Source of the DNA: Ursus arctos
Taxonomy: Eukaryota; Chordata; Mammalia; Carnivora; Ursidae
Assembly (NCBI RefSeq): GCF_023065955.2
Contig: NW_026623008.1
Coordinates: 25,137,001 to 25,201,000, forward strand
Direction: 5' to 3'
Length of the DNA: 64,000 nt
Shown: piece after piece, positions 32,740 through 43,299 of the stretch
How the letters are laid out: the number at the start of each line of letters is the position of its first letter
Numbering within the stretch: the first letter of the stretch is position 1
Made by a program: the position numbers and the translations under genes
The notes under the pieces: generated by a model
Told to the model about the DNA's origin: nothing
What the model saw: only the letters and a program-made list of their open reading frames with translations
The model's database searches: none

Positions 32740-33010
32740 CCCACTCACAGAGATTTCACAGCAGCTATGGGGAAAGCTCAGTACAGACTTTTCTTTAAAT
32801 TAGGCATTCAAAGGTCATCTGCAATTTCATTTTGTTTTTCCCACTTTTCAGCAGATGTGCTGCTCTTTTACATGCTAAGGAAAGAGCTTTGTGTTTTGAT
32901 GCCCCCAATGGCACATTTGAATTTTATATGAGCTCTGTTGGTGATCTGAAAATTGTTCCTATCAAAAAGGAAAGCTTAAATCAGCCACTCTGTTCAGGCA
33001 AATTAGTCAT
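32740..33010. promoter_or_regulatory. Candidate conserved non-coding element
   Basis: Repeat-free block with AGGTCATCTGCAATTTCATT, CAGCAGATGTGCTGC (an E-box palindrome context, CAGATG), TGGCACATTTGAATTTTATA and AAATTAGTCATGAGGTCAGC. Single-copy AT-balanced sequence with clustered E-box and nuclear-receptor-like half sites (AGGTCA). Candidate only. Confidence 0.25.
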
Positions 33011-33054
33011 GAGGTCAGCCCTGGCCTGGTCCAGTTCAGGTCAGACCGAGATGC

Positions 33055-33150
33055 CAGCAAGGATTCACTCATTCAACCAATACTCACTGTACATCTATCA
33101 CCCACCAGGCACAGGACAGACACAGTCTCCGCTCTCGCAGAGCTTCCCTC
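33055..33150 (-). repeat. L2 LINE 3' end fragment
   Basis: TTCACTCATTCAACCAATAC, TCACCCACCAGGCACAGGAC and ACAGTCTCCGCTCTCGCAGA give the reverse L2 terminus. The next L2 copy is in the forward direction. Confidence 0.6.
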
Positions 33151-33164
33151 TCTTGCTCCTCCCT

Positions 33165-33615
33165 CCCCGGCCACTCTTGCCTTCTGCCTGCTCCTCCCAC
33201 AAGGGGCCATGCTCTCACCTCAGGGCCTTTGCGCTTGCTTTCCCCTCTTCTCATAAAGTCCTTTCTCCTCAGATAAGGCAAACTTCTCCTCTTTAAAGTC
33301 TTTGCTCAATGTCCCCTTCTCAATGAGGTCTGCCCTCACAGCCCTTAATAAAATCACAACCCTCCCCCACCTCCATCCCTAACACCTCCAATCTCCCTTA
33401 CCTACTCAGTGTCCTTTCTCCCACAGCATGTATCACTCTATAGCACCCTATGTAGTTTATTTATGTGTGTTTATTGTTTATTGGCTGTTTCTTCCTGTTT
33501 GAACACTCATTTCACGAAAGCAAGGTCTCTGTTTTATTTGTTGGTCCATCCCAAATGCCTGGAACAGTGCCTGGCACATGGTAGGCACTCAGTAAATATT
33601 TGTTCACTGACTAAA
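33165..33615 (+). repeat. L2 LINE 3' end, well preserved
   Basis: TCACCTCAGGGCCTTTGCGC, TCTTTGCTCAATGTCCCCTT, ACAGCATGTATCACTCTATA, AATGCCTGGAACAGTGCCTG with GCACATGGTAGGCACTCAGT and AAATATTTGTTCACTGA represent the last 450 bp of L2. It is one of the best-preserved L2 tails in the window. Confidence 0.9.
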
Positions 33616-33921
33616 TTAACTACAATTTGGTGCAATCACAAATGCACAGCTCATGTGGACCTAACTCCCTAAAGGCCCAGGAAACCAAACCAGCTAGTAC
33701 GGTTCTGTCTGAAAGCAGTTTGAGAAGGAAGGGCCCACAGATTCAGCCCACAGTGGAATTACAGCCAGGGAGGGGGATCCTGAGTGGCCACCTCCCCACC
33801 AGACAGACCTCCTTAGGGCAGAAAACATTGTCTGCCTTTTTCACCAACACATCCTTGAGGGCCCAGAACAGGGCTATCAAAGGAATCAAGTATCGGTAAG
33901 CACAAGGGTGGAGGAGCTCCA

Positions 33922-34172
33922 GCCATCGTTTACCCAGCACTGAGTATGTGCCCCACACAGTGCCGAGCATCTTACTCACATGGTTTCATCCAAACCTCAA
34001 AACATCCCAAAGAGGTTGGTGTTATTTTTTACCCTGTTTAACAAATGAGGTTTGGGCTAAATAACTTGCCCGAGTTCACACATATAATAATAGATGGCAA
34101 AGCTGAGGTTCAACACAGGTCTGTCTGACTCCTGAGACTGAGATCTGAAAGTATACATTCTACCACTGCACT
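33922..34172 (-). repeat. MIR SINE, near full length
   Basis: GCACTGAGTATGTGCCCCAC, CAAATGAGGTTTGGGCTAAA with TAACTTGCCCGAG, GCTGAGGTTCAACACAGGTC and CATTCTACCACTGCACTGG cover reverse MIR. Confidence 0.75.
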
Positions 34173-34179
34173 GGGATGC

Positions 34180-34320
34180 AAGAGGGAGCGAGACAAGAAG
34201 GGAGCGAGACATAGACAGAAGGGGAGGGGAACAGAGGGACAGAGAGACAGAGGGAGGGAGAGAGGGATGGTGGGAGGAAAGAAGGGAGGAGGGGAGGGAG
34301 GAAGAAGGAAAGATGGTGGG
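34180..34320. repeat. Polypurine tract, GGGA/GAGA-rich
   Basis: About 140 bp, almost pure A/G on the plus strand (AGAGACAGAGGGAGGGAGAG, GGGAGGAGGGGAGGGAGGAA). The Ser/Pro/Leu-rich open frames on the minus strand here are compositional. Confidence 0.9.
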
Positions 34321-36009
34321 CAGGCCACATGCCAGATGTAGCATGCAGGTCTAAAACTGCTGACCAGGGCTAAGAAGCTTTTCCTCTTGGATGGACATAA
34401 CTAACCCTGCCCCCACCCCAACCCCTACCCCAAAGGAAGCACAGAGATGGCACATCTTGTCCTAGAAGAGACTTTATTTTAATTAATTCTTTGAAAACCT
34501 TCCTCTCAATTCCTCTCCCCTCCCTCTCTCTCCCTCTCTCAACTTGAATGAACTGAGGGAAAAATGTATCTGAGTAGGTGGATAATCTAAAAATTGTGTC
34601 AGGAAGTAATGGAGAAATGTACTTCCTCTTAGAGTCTCTATAAAAGGAAATCATCACAGCTCTCTCGTTGCCCCTCCCCCGTGCATATGCAAGCCAACAA
34701 CATGAGGAGGCTGGGCATGTGGAAGCATCTGATTCAGAACCTGCCCCAGTGACCTCAGACTTCGGCTTAGAAGACATCCTCACAGTCATTTCCCCAGATG
34801 CCCCGTGCTGGCCTTAATGGCTTTTGCTTACCCTGGGCTCCTCCAATCTGGTCAGCCACAGCCTCTACCTAATCACCCACCTGCTGTCCCAGTAGCCTCC
34901 TTGCTCCAGCTGAGAGCCCCATCCAGAGGGGCTCAGTCACTCAAAGGGCTTACCAGAGGGCTGTTTTGCAGAGTTCTGTGGATGAGAGTCGTGAAGACCC
35001 TTTAGGGCCTCCAGAAATCCTGCCAATCCTAGCTTCCTTCTCTTGTGGCCACACCAAAATGATGTCACCATGCCAGAGACTGAGGCAGGAATTCCTAAGA
35101 CCCTCTGCTGGGTGGGCTTAAGAAAAATCAAAAACATATGCTGAATGAATGAATGAACAAACGAACAAATGAAACTTCTAATAGAAGAATCTATTAAAAG
35201 GCAAGTCTAACAGGGGGTTCTCATATCTAGATTTTTTGGCAGGAAACACACTGGCTTAAGGAGTAGCACAGGGCCATGGAAAGAACAAAATTCAAACCAA
35301 TTCAATGGGTATTTACTAGGGCCTTCTACAAGACAATCTGAGCTTCCCTGACAATACTCTTAGTTGAATGGCAGCTGGCAAGCAGGTGTATAACAGGGAA
35401 GGGCAAGGAATTTATAGGAAGGAGAGAAAGAGGGACATTGAGGGAGAGGTGGGGGACAGCTTCATTCTCATTGCTGTAAGCTAAGTTCTACCCTGGCTGG
35501 GCCACCTCCTAGCTCAGATCTCTTAGCATAAGCTGGGGAATCTGTTCCACCCCCGATTCCTTGTACCCTCCTGGTGACACTTCCCATGTGGATTCCTAGG
35601 GTCTACAGGTACCTACCTCCTGTGCCTCCCAAGAAGGAAATGTGGGTCTGACGATGCATGACAAAAGAGAAACTAGAGGTGTCACATCTACTGGGGTCAT
35701 GGAGCTAGTACCTAGGACTCTTGATAATTCCATGGGTGCAATGTCCTCTCAAAACACATATGTCTCTGAAATGGCTAAGAGCACATGTTTACCTGAAGCA
35801 TGGAGACCATGCAGGCCACGCTTGGTCAGATAAAGCAGAATGAACTTATATTCAACCATCACATATCCTGCTGGTCAGGAGAGAGTTTATTATGATCCAG
35901 CAAGGCCTTTACAGGTGTAAGGCCCAGATGACCCTCACGACACTTTCAGTCCAGCAGTCTCTGCTGACAAGACAGTGGGGAGGGTGCCTAGATGAGGTTC
36001 CATTAAAAA
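34321..36009. other. Intronic sequence, mostly unrecognised
   Basis: No gene or clear repeat. A (GAAT)n/(GAAC)n run lies at 35142-35170. The minus-strand 139-codon open frame at 34370-34789 has no recognisable domain and crosses a CTCTCTCCC low-complexity stretch. Confidence 0.4.
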
Positions 36010-36861
36010 GGGGTTTGAGGAGTGACATCAGCAAGATGGCAAAAGAAGCCCCAGACTTTGTTCCCCCCCAGAGTCACCAACTTTGGATCATAACAATGTA
36101 TGATCCAAAGAGTCTTTATGAGAACTCCAGAAACCAGTTAAAAAGTCACAGTACCCCAGGCAAGCTCAAAGTCAAGAACAGCCCCAGTAAAACAGGTGAG
36201 AAAAGCCATTTCAAAGCCAGCACAGCTCAGCATGATTGAGAAGAATAGCCTAACTAGCACCTTCTCCCTTGGGAAGGAAAGAGAAGAGTAGAACCTAAGT
36301 CCAATGTTCCAGGTTTTAAGGAACTGCCCAAGGCACTGGTTTCTGTCTCATCTGACTTAGAGTGCAAACAAGGAACCAGCATACTTAGGATGCCTGGGAG
36401 CCACGGGGCACAAAATAAAGCCCAGGACTTGCTGTAGCACCAGAAAACCTGCAGTAACACAAAGAGACATGAGAGGAAGCAAGAAATTGCAAGATCCTAA
36501 GAAAGAAAATGGCAAACCTCTCTCTAATTGAGAAACTACATGCACAAGCCCAGAGAAGACACATCCCTGGAAAAAGTTTGAGGGACCTCCAGATCCAGAA
36601 GCTCTAGCCAGGCTAACTGGAGAAGGTCTTTCACTGTGAGGCCAGTCCATAAAAATAGGGAGAGGTGGCTGTTTTTTCCAAATGCATAAATCACAGGAAA
36701 AATTTAATAATAATAGCAGCCAGGCACATTAATAATAATAATAGCCAGGCACATGAAGAAACAGGGAACTGTGATCTAATCAAGGGAACAAAATAAATCT
36801 CCAGAAACCAAAATTAAAGAAATGGAGAATTACTGACAAAGAATTCAAAATAATCATCTTA

Positions 36862-37061
36862 GGGGCGCCTGGGTGGCACAGCGGTTAAGCGTCTGCTTTC
36901 GGCTCAGGGCGTGATCCCGGCGTTATGGGATCGAGCCCCACATCAGGCTCCTCTGCTATGAGCCTGTTTCTTCCTCTCCCACTCCCCCTGCTTGTGTTCC
37001 CTCTCTCACTGGCTGTCTCTATCTCTGTCAAATAAATAAATAAAATCTTTTAAAAAATAAT
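36862..37061 (+). mobile_element. SINEC (CAN SINE), young subfamily, inside L1
   Basis: GGGCGCCTGGGTGGCACAGC, CAGGGCGTGATCCCGGCGTT and TCAAATAAATAAATAAAATC. Perfect 13-bp target-site duplication AATAATCATCTTA at 36849-36861 and 37062-37074. Confidence 0.96.
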
Positions 37062-38243
37062 AATAATCATCTTAAAGAAGCTCAGTGCACTACAAAAGAA
37101 CACAGACGACTAAATTAAACCGGGAAAACAATTCATGAATAAAATTAAAATATCAGCAAAGAGACAGAAATTATAAAAAAGGATCAAATAGAAATTTTGT
37201 AGCTAAAGAAGATAATAACTGAATTGAAAATTTCACTATGGGGGGGTTCAATAGCCGACTTGATCAAGCAAAAGAAAGAATCACTAAACTCAAAGGTGAT
37301 TTGAAATCACTGAGTCAGAGGAGCAAAAAAGAAGAATAAAGAAAGTGAAGAAAGCCTAAGGGACTTAGGGGACATCAACAAATGGACCAATATACACACT
37401 ACAGGAGTCCCAAAAGGAGAAGAGAGATAGGGGGCAGAAAGCTTATCTGAAGAAATGGCCAAAAACTTCCCAAATCTGTGGAAGGAAATGGACATCCAAA
37501 TTCAAAAAGCTCAAGAGACTCCAACTAGGATGAACCCAAAATGGCCCAAACTGAGACACATTAGAATCAAACTGTCAAAAGTCAAGACAAAGAAAAAGAA
37601 TATTGAAAGCAACAAGAAAAAAAGCAACTTGCCACATGCCATAAAGCTCTCATAAGATTATCAGTGGATTTCTCAGCAGAAACCTTACAGGCCAGAAGGA
37701 AGTGGGAAGATACATTTAAAGTGCTGACAGGAAAACACTGCCAACCAAGATTACGATATCCAGCAGAACTGTCCTTCAGAAAGGAAGGAGAAAAAAGGAC
37801 CTTCCCAGATAAACAAAGGCTGAAAGAGTTCATCACTGCTAGACCTGCCTTATTAGAATTGTTAAAGGGAGTCCTTGAGGCTGAAATGAAAGGACACTAC
37901 ACAGCAACACAAAAGCATATGAAAATATAAAGCTCTCTGATAAAGGTAAATATATAGAAAATAAAGAATCGTGTAAAACTGTAATCATATAAGATCGCTT
38001 TTAATTCTGGTATAGAATTTAGAAGATAAATGCAAAAAAATTGCTATAACTATAAAATTATGGTAATGACTCAAAACGTAAATAGATGTAATTTGTGACA
38101 TGGTTAACAAAGGCAGGTGGAGAAATGTAAAGAAGTAGAGGCTTTGTATGTGATTGACGTTAACTGTTTAAAGTAGATTGTATTAACTATAAGATATTTT
38201 ATGTAATCCCAATAGTAACTATTTATAGAAAACCCACAAAAGG

Positions 38244-38441
38244 GGCGCCTGGGGGGCTCAGTCAATTAAGCATCTGCCTTCAGCTCAGGTCATGATCCCA
38301 GGGTCCTGGGATCGAGTCCCACATCGGGCTCCCTGCTCGGCGGGGAGCCTCCTTTTCCCTCTCCCTCTGCCTGCCGCTATGCCTACTTGTTATCTCTCTC
38401 TCTGTGTCAAATAAATAAATAAAATCCTTTTAAAAAGAAAA
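38244..38441 (+). mobile_element. SINEC (CAN SINE), older subfamily, inside L1
   Basis: GGCGCCTGGGGGGCTCAGTC, TCATGATCCCAGGGTCCTGG, CTCCCTGCTCGGCGGGGAGC and an AAATAAATAAATAAAATCC tail. Target duplications GAAAACCCACAAAAGG (38228-38243) and GAAAACTCACAAAAGG (38442-38457) differ at one base. Confidence 0.95.
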
Positions 38442-40317
38442 GAAAACTCACAAAAGGATGGAAAGGAAGCAAAGTGTGTCACGACAAAGGAAGGAAATAC
38501 AAAGGCAGGGAGAAAAGAAAAGACGGACAAAATAACTACAAAATGTACAGAAAACAATTAACGAAATGGTAATGGTTACGTCCTTCTCTACCAGCAACTA
38601 CTTTAACCGTAAACAGATTATACTCCCCAGTCAAAAGATATCAAGTGACTGAATAGAGAAAACATCAGGATCCAAATGTATGGTGTCAAGGAGACTCACT
38701 TCGGATATAAGGACATACACACACTAAAAAGTGAAATTACGGAAAAAGATATTCCATGCAAATGGTAACCAAAAGAGAGCAAGGGCGGCTATACTTCTAT
38801 CAGACAAAATAAACCTCAAGTCAAAAGCTGTCACAAAAAAAGGACATTACGATAACGATAAAAGGGTCAATTCACCAGAAAGACATAATAATTATAAATA
38901 TATAAGAGCAGAGCACACCAATATGTGAAGCAAACATTTACAGAATTGAAGGGAAAAACAGACAATAGTACAATAATAGTAGGATATTTTAACACTCCAC
39001 TTTCAAAAATGGATAGATTAACCAGACCGATGTTCAGTAAGGACACGAGGACTTGAACAACACTGTAGGTCAACTGGACCTCACAGCCCTGCACCGAACA
39101 CTCTGCCCAACAACAGGAGAATAAATGTGCGTTCTTCTCAAGCACACAGAGAACGTTCTTCAGAACAGATCGCGTGTTAGGTCACAAAACAAGTCTCAAC
39201 AAATTTAAGAAAACTGAAATCATACCAAGTATCTTTTCTGGCCGCAGTGGAATGAAATGAAATCAATAGCAAAAGAAAAAAATGGAAAATTCACAGATGT
39301 GTGGAAATTAAAGCACATACCATTGAATAACCAATGGGTCAAAGAAGAAATCACAAGGGAAGTTAGAAAACATCTTGAAACAACTGAAAAGGAAAACACA
39401 ACATACCAAAACTATGGGATGCAGCAAAAGCCGTACGAAGAGGAAAGTTTATAGCAGCAAATGGCTGCATTAAGAAAGAAGACATCAAATCAACAACTTA
39501 AATTTGTATCCCAAGAAAATAGAAAAACAACAACAAACTCAACATGAAAACTTAGCAGAAGGAAATAAATAATAACAATTAGAACAGAAATAAAAGAGAA
39601 TAGAAAAACAATACCAAAAAAATCCACAAAACTAAGAGTTGTGGTTTTTTTGGGGTTTATTTTGTGTGTGTGTTTTGTTTTGTTTTGTTTTTTGACAGGG
39701 TCGACAAAAGTGACAAACCTTTAGCTAGGTTAAGAAAAAACCATGGAGACTCAAAGAACAAAAATTAGAAATGAAAGAGGAGACATTGCAGCTGATGCCA
39801 CAGAAATAAAAAGGATCACAAGAGACGACTCTTGACAATTACATGCCAGAAAATTGGATGACCTAGAAGAATAAACTTCTAGAACCATACAACTACCAAG
39901 ACTGACTCATGAAGAAATAAAAACTCTAAATAGATCTGTAATTAGTAAGGAGATTGAATCAGTAATCAAAAACCCCCCAACGAAGAAAAGCCCAGGCCCC
40001 AGTGGCTTCACTGGAGAATTCTACCAAACGTTTAAATAAGAAAAACACCAATCCTTCTTAAACTCTTCCAAAAACCCAAAGAAAAGGAAACATTTCCAAA
40101 CTCATTTTTATGAGGCCAATAGTATGATTTTGATTGGATACCAAAATCAAAGATACTACAAGAAAACCACGGACCCTGCTGAATATTGATGCAAAAACAC
40201 TCAACAAAATACTAACAGATTGAATTCAATAACATTAAAAGGATCATACACCAGGACCAAATGGGATTTATTTCCAGAATGCAAGGGTTGTTGCTTACAG
40301 TGGCTCCACCTTGTGGC

Positions 40318-40405
40318 ACATGGGAAGCTTTGTGAATTCCCAGTGCCCAGGCCCCTCACCCCAGACCAGTTAAATTAGAACATCGGAGAGTGGGATCCAG
40401 AACAG
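40318..40405 (+). mobile_element. MER5-like hAT fragment
   Basis: GGGAAGCTTTGTGAATTCCC, AGTGCCCAGGCCCCTCACCC and CAGACCAGTTAAATTAGAAC resemble the MER5 interior 'gatgcccaggccccacccc...accaattaaatcagaatc'. Termini are not clear. It lies next to the broken L1 end. Confidence 0.5.
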
Positions 40406-40691
40406 GACTGCCAACTCCCATGGGGGCAGAGCCACCACTTCAGACCCTGCAGGCTTTCTCATCCAGCTGCTGCGCCCTTCCTCAACAGCCTCAGGGCCAC
40501 TGAAACGTCACCGCTGCTGCTGAGGGTAGGGGAAGAGCCCAGCAGCACTGATCTGCCACCTCGATCTAGGATGTGCAGGAATGTTAGCACTCTTAGGCAG
40601 CTGGAAGGAACTTTCCTGCTTTTCCCACCACCTGACTCCCACTTCTTACTTCTCTCTCTAGCGGGTAGGAAGTTGCCATCCTCTTCCGGTC

Positions 40692-40785
40692 TAACAGAAC
40701 AATGGCTGTCAACCAGGGGTGGTTTTCTCCTTTATAGGGAACATTTGGCAATGTCTGGAGACATGTTTGATTGCCTTTGATCCAG
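40692..40785 (-). mobile_element. MER20 fragment
   Basis: CAATGGCTGTCAACCAGGGG, GGGAACATTTGGCAATGTCT and GGAGACATGTTTGATTGCC are the reverse of the MER20 right end. Confidence 0.7.
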
Positions 40786-40799
40786 AACCCCTGTCTTCT

Positions 40800-41155
40800 C
40801 TTGATCCTCAAGCCAAGGGACCCTGTCTGATCGCTGACTCATTCATGGTGAATTTTCTCTCTGGTGCCCCTTTATCTCACCTACAGTTTCCCCTCATTAC
40901 ACGGGTCTGCATGTATCTGAACCCCATCTGTGTTCACGGCTCAAGTTCTTCCTCATGAAACTCCTAAACTCGACGCCAGTAAGGAGTGTGGCCAGTCACC
41001 CAAAACTTCCATGAGGGGTAAGGAGACATCTGACCAAGGGACAGAAGGGCTCCCTAGAGAGGACATACCGTAGCCTCAGCTACATCTCAGCTGTGGCCAA
41101 GTTACCCATCCAGGTGCCCGTGTCCCGGGCACTTGCTATATGCCAAGCTCTGGCT
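40800..41155. other. Intronic sequence, nothing recognised
   Basis: No repeat, exon or RNA gene recognised between the MER20 piece and the L1 3' fragment. Confidence 0.4.
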
Positions 41156-41282
41156 TATTTTTAATTTTTGTTCTTTTAATTGAAGTAAGGTTGCCACACA
41201 ATGTTATATGAGTTTCAGGTGTACCACACAGTGATTTGACAAGTTTATATGTTATGCGATGCTCACTGCAAGCATAGCTACC
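41156..41282 (-). mobile_element. L1 3' UTR fragment
   Basis: TTTAATTGAAGTAAGGTTGC with CACACAATGTTATATGAGTT, TCAGGTGTACCACACAGTGA with TTTGACAAGTTTATATGTTA and GCATAGCTACCGTCTG give the reverse of a carnivore L1 3' end. It is 5'-truncated to about 130 bp. Confidence 0.75.
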
Positions 41283-41284
41283 GT

Positions 41285-41490
41285 CTGCCAGGCCCTGCTT
41301 TAAATGCTTTGCCTCATGAAATTCTCCCAAGAGCCCTGGGAGATAGGTACCGCTGTTATCCCCATGTACAGATGAGCACACTAAGGCACAGAGACTAAGT
41401 AGGTTGCCCAAGGTCACACAGCATATGATTGAATGAGCGTATGATCCCAGGCAGCTTGGGTCCAGAGCCCATGGCATTAACCATTGCACC
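41285..41490 (-). repeat. MIR SINE, near full length
   Basis: CAGATGAGCACACTAAGGCA with CAGAGACTAAGTAGGTTGCC, CAAGGTCACACAGCATATGA and TCCAGAGCCCATGGCATTAA with CCATTGCACC give reverse MIR. Confidence 0.85.
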
Positions 41491-41509
41491 ATATATGGTC
41501 CCTCATGCC

Positions 41510-41662
41510 TTTCGCCTTGACAACACCCCAGGTGGGCTTGGATTCTGTTCTGGATATTATAGCTGGAAACCAGCTTCTCAAAGGCAAAGTAACCTTCCCA
41601 AATTACTCAGCTAGTGAGCAGGGGACCTAGGACTGAAATCTAAGACAGACTCAATTCTATGC
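41510..41662 (-). repeat. MIR SINE fragment
   Basis: AAAGTAACCTTCCCAAATTA with CTCAGCTAGTGAGCAGGGGA and CTAGGACTGAAATCTAAGAC is a second reverse MIR just after the first. Confidence 0.5.
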
Positions 41663-41698
41663 TCAGGTCAGGGAAGGAAACTACAGGCTATAGAGAAT

Positions 41699-41733
41699 GA
41701 TTCATTCATTCATTCATTCATTCATTCATTCAT
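41699..41733. repeat. (ATTC)n microsatellite
   Basis: Eight perfect ATTC units. It probably expanded from the L2 3' terminal ATTCATTC of the reverse L2 fragment that follows. Confidence 0.95.
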
Positions 41734-41850
41734 CATGCACTCCACACGTGTTGATGCTTCTTGAGGTCACATATTGTGTGTTGAGGATTCAGAGAGAACT
41801 CAGCTGTGACCCCTGTGTTCAAGAGCTCACATCAGCATGGAGACATGCTG
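41734..41850 (-). repeat. L2 LINE 3' end fragment, diverged
   Basis: GTGTGTTGAGGATTCAGAGA with GAACTCAGCTGTGACCCCTG and TTCAAGAGCTCACATCAGCA resembles the reverse L2 terminus. Confidence 0.45.
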
Positions 41851-42500
41851 CAGGCTGGTGGGTGGATTGGGGAGGGAGGAAAGGGCACAGGAGGGCAGGA
41901 AGTCAGTTAAGACTTGCCCTCTGGGAGACTAAGCAGCTGTGGGGAGCTGGTCTGGGGAGCTACAAGGGGTTCCTGTTCATGCCCTCAGATGCTCGCCTGG
42001 GTCAGGTGATCCAGGGGATGCCCCTCCCCCGGCACACACGCACCTGCACACACTCACGTTGCCTTATTGTCTCCCCATCTGTCTTCCCCTTGGCGTGTGC
42101 GGAACTCCAAACCCATAAGCACAGAACGGGGAGAAAGCAAGAGGGGCCATGTGCTCCCCCAGCGGATCAATCCAAGGTTGGCAACCCAACTTATCATCCT
42201 GAGGTCCCAGAGAGAAACCAAATTGTAACTGTCAGGAACACGACAGAACTGTCAAAAGCAGACAAAATCAGCCACATAAATTGTGAAACCGAAGTCACAG
42301 TTCTATTTGTTCTGCAAGAGTGAACATCTCACATTTTTTATCAAGATGGAAAATAAAAACGAAGACAGACAGACTAGGGGTCTTGCAAGCATTCCAACTT
42401 TGTGGAGAAACCCACCACCACCGGTCTCAGCTTCCAGCAACGCCCACCCCTCATCATGACCTATATCCACTTCCATTGGGTAAACTATGAGTTCTACTAT

Positions 42501-42513
42501 GGGGGGGGGGGGG
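42501..42513. repeat. G homopolymer
   Basis: A run of 13 G residues. It is probably length-unstable and prone to sequencing error. Confidence 0.9.
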
Positions 42514-42644
42514 TGCACCATCATAAGTGGTTATGACCCAGTCCTTGACTTTAAAGAAATGTTGGCCTATTGGCCAAAAGATAATCTTTTAACCAGCTAA
42601 CAAAATTAGAACCTGGTGCCAGACCAGACAAAATAAAGCAGTTG

Positions 42645-42800
42645 AATTCAGGGAGTGACTAATTCCACCATGGCAGAATCAGAGATGGCTTCTTGGAAGA
42701 GGCAACATCTATACTGGGCCTTGAAGGATGAATAAAAGGTCACCTGGTAGGGAAAAAAAGGGGACAGAAACTCCAGAGAAGGCAGATGTTAGTGCACAGA
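42645..42800 (-). repeat. L2 LINE fragment
   Basis: GAGATGGCTTCTTGGAAGAG with GCAACATCTATACTGGGCCT and TGAAGGATGAATAAAAGGTC resembles the reverse L2 segment 'ggcctctctgaggaggtgacatttgagcagagacctgaatgaa'. Confidence 0.5.
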
Positions 42801-43109
42801 GGCTGGGGCAGGGTAAGGAGAGAGACACAGGATCAAGAGATCCCTTGGAAGCCAAGTCTCCATTGTGTGTCCATCAGGCTGGGAAGAGATCCCCGCCTGG
42901 CATGCTGGGCCGTCAGGCACTCAGGACTCCCGGTTTGGAGAGTGGGTGCTGCCCTCCCGTGTGCTCCTGGGCCCAAGCGTGCAGGCTGTACACGAACGGC
43001 ACGTGCACGCTCCCCATCGGCCCTGGTCATGCACACACGTGTGTCCATGTGTGTGGCGCGGGCAGCGATCCGGCAGGCCGCTCTGCAGAAGCCCGGCCCC
43101 ACGGCTGCC

Positions 43110-43290
43110 GCTCACCAAAATAGCATCGAGCAATTTAGGTCACGAAGTAAGGACTGTGTTATTATTACTACTTACTGCTGAAGTTATTTAATAAGAATGC
43201 CACATCCAATTGAGACCATGGTGGGAATTGTCAGCAGGAAGAATGTAATTACACTAACTGGAGACGCTCCAGGCCCCTGCCGTTCGCACA
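43110..43290. promoter_or_regulatory. Candidate conserved non-coding element
   Basis: Repeat-free AT-rich island in a GC-rich neighbourhood. It has CATCGAGCAATTTAGGTCAC, GAAGTTATTTAATAAGAATG, CCAATTGAGACCATGG and the palindrome GTAATTAC at 43245-43252. The sharp change in composition and the motif content suggest a constrained block. Confidence 0.3.
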
Positions 43291-43299
43291 CCTCCACAG

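Larger units (their letters stand above)
36010..40290 (+). mobile_element. Old L1 (L1M type): 5' region, ORF1, spacer, ORF2 endonuclease and start of RT; 3' part missing
   Basis: Continuous forward L1 about 3.9 kb long excluding two SINECs. It starts near GAGTGACATCAGCAAGATGG. ORF1 remains run to about 37930: GCCAAAAACTTCCCAAATCT, then an open stretch from 37664 with DFSAETLQARRKWEDTFKVL, RYPAELSFRKEGEKRTFPDK and ARPALLELLKGVLEAEMKGH, the ORF1p C-terminal domain. The spacer and ORF2 follow: ACTTTAACCGTAAACAGATT, CATGCAAATGGTAACCAAAA with GAGAGCAAGGGCGGCTATAC, TTAACACTCCACTTTCAAAA, CCAATGGGTCAAAGAAGAAA, AAGCCCAGGCCCCAGTGGCT and ACCAAATGGGATTTATTTCC. It stops abruptly at about 40290, inside the RT region. 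Stops and indels make it inactive. SINECs at 36862 and 38244 interrupt it. Confidence 0.85.

Noticed and set aside
37664..37930. 88-codon open frame as a host gene
   Set aside because: It is the C-terminal part of L1 ORF1 within the larger L1 at 36010-40290.
42930..43110. CpG island or promoter
   Set aside because: CpGs are present but sparse and mixed with CA/TG repeats. The stretch is too short and has no promoter motif.
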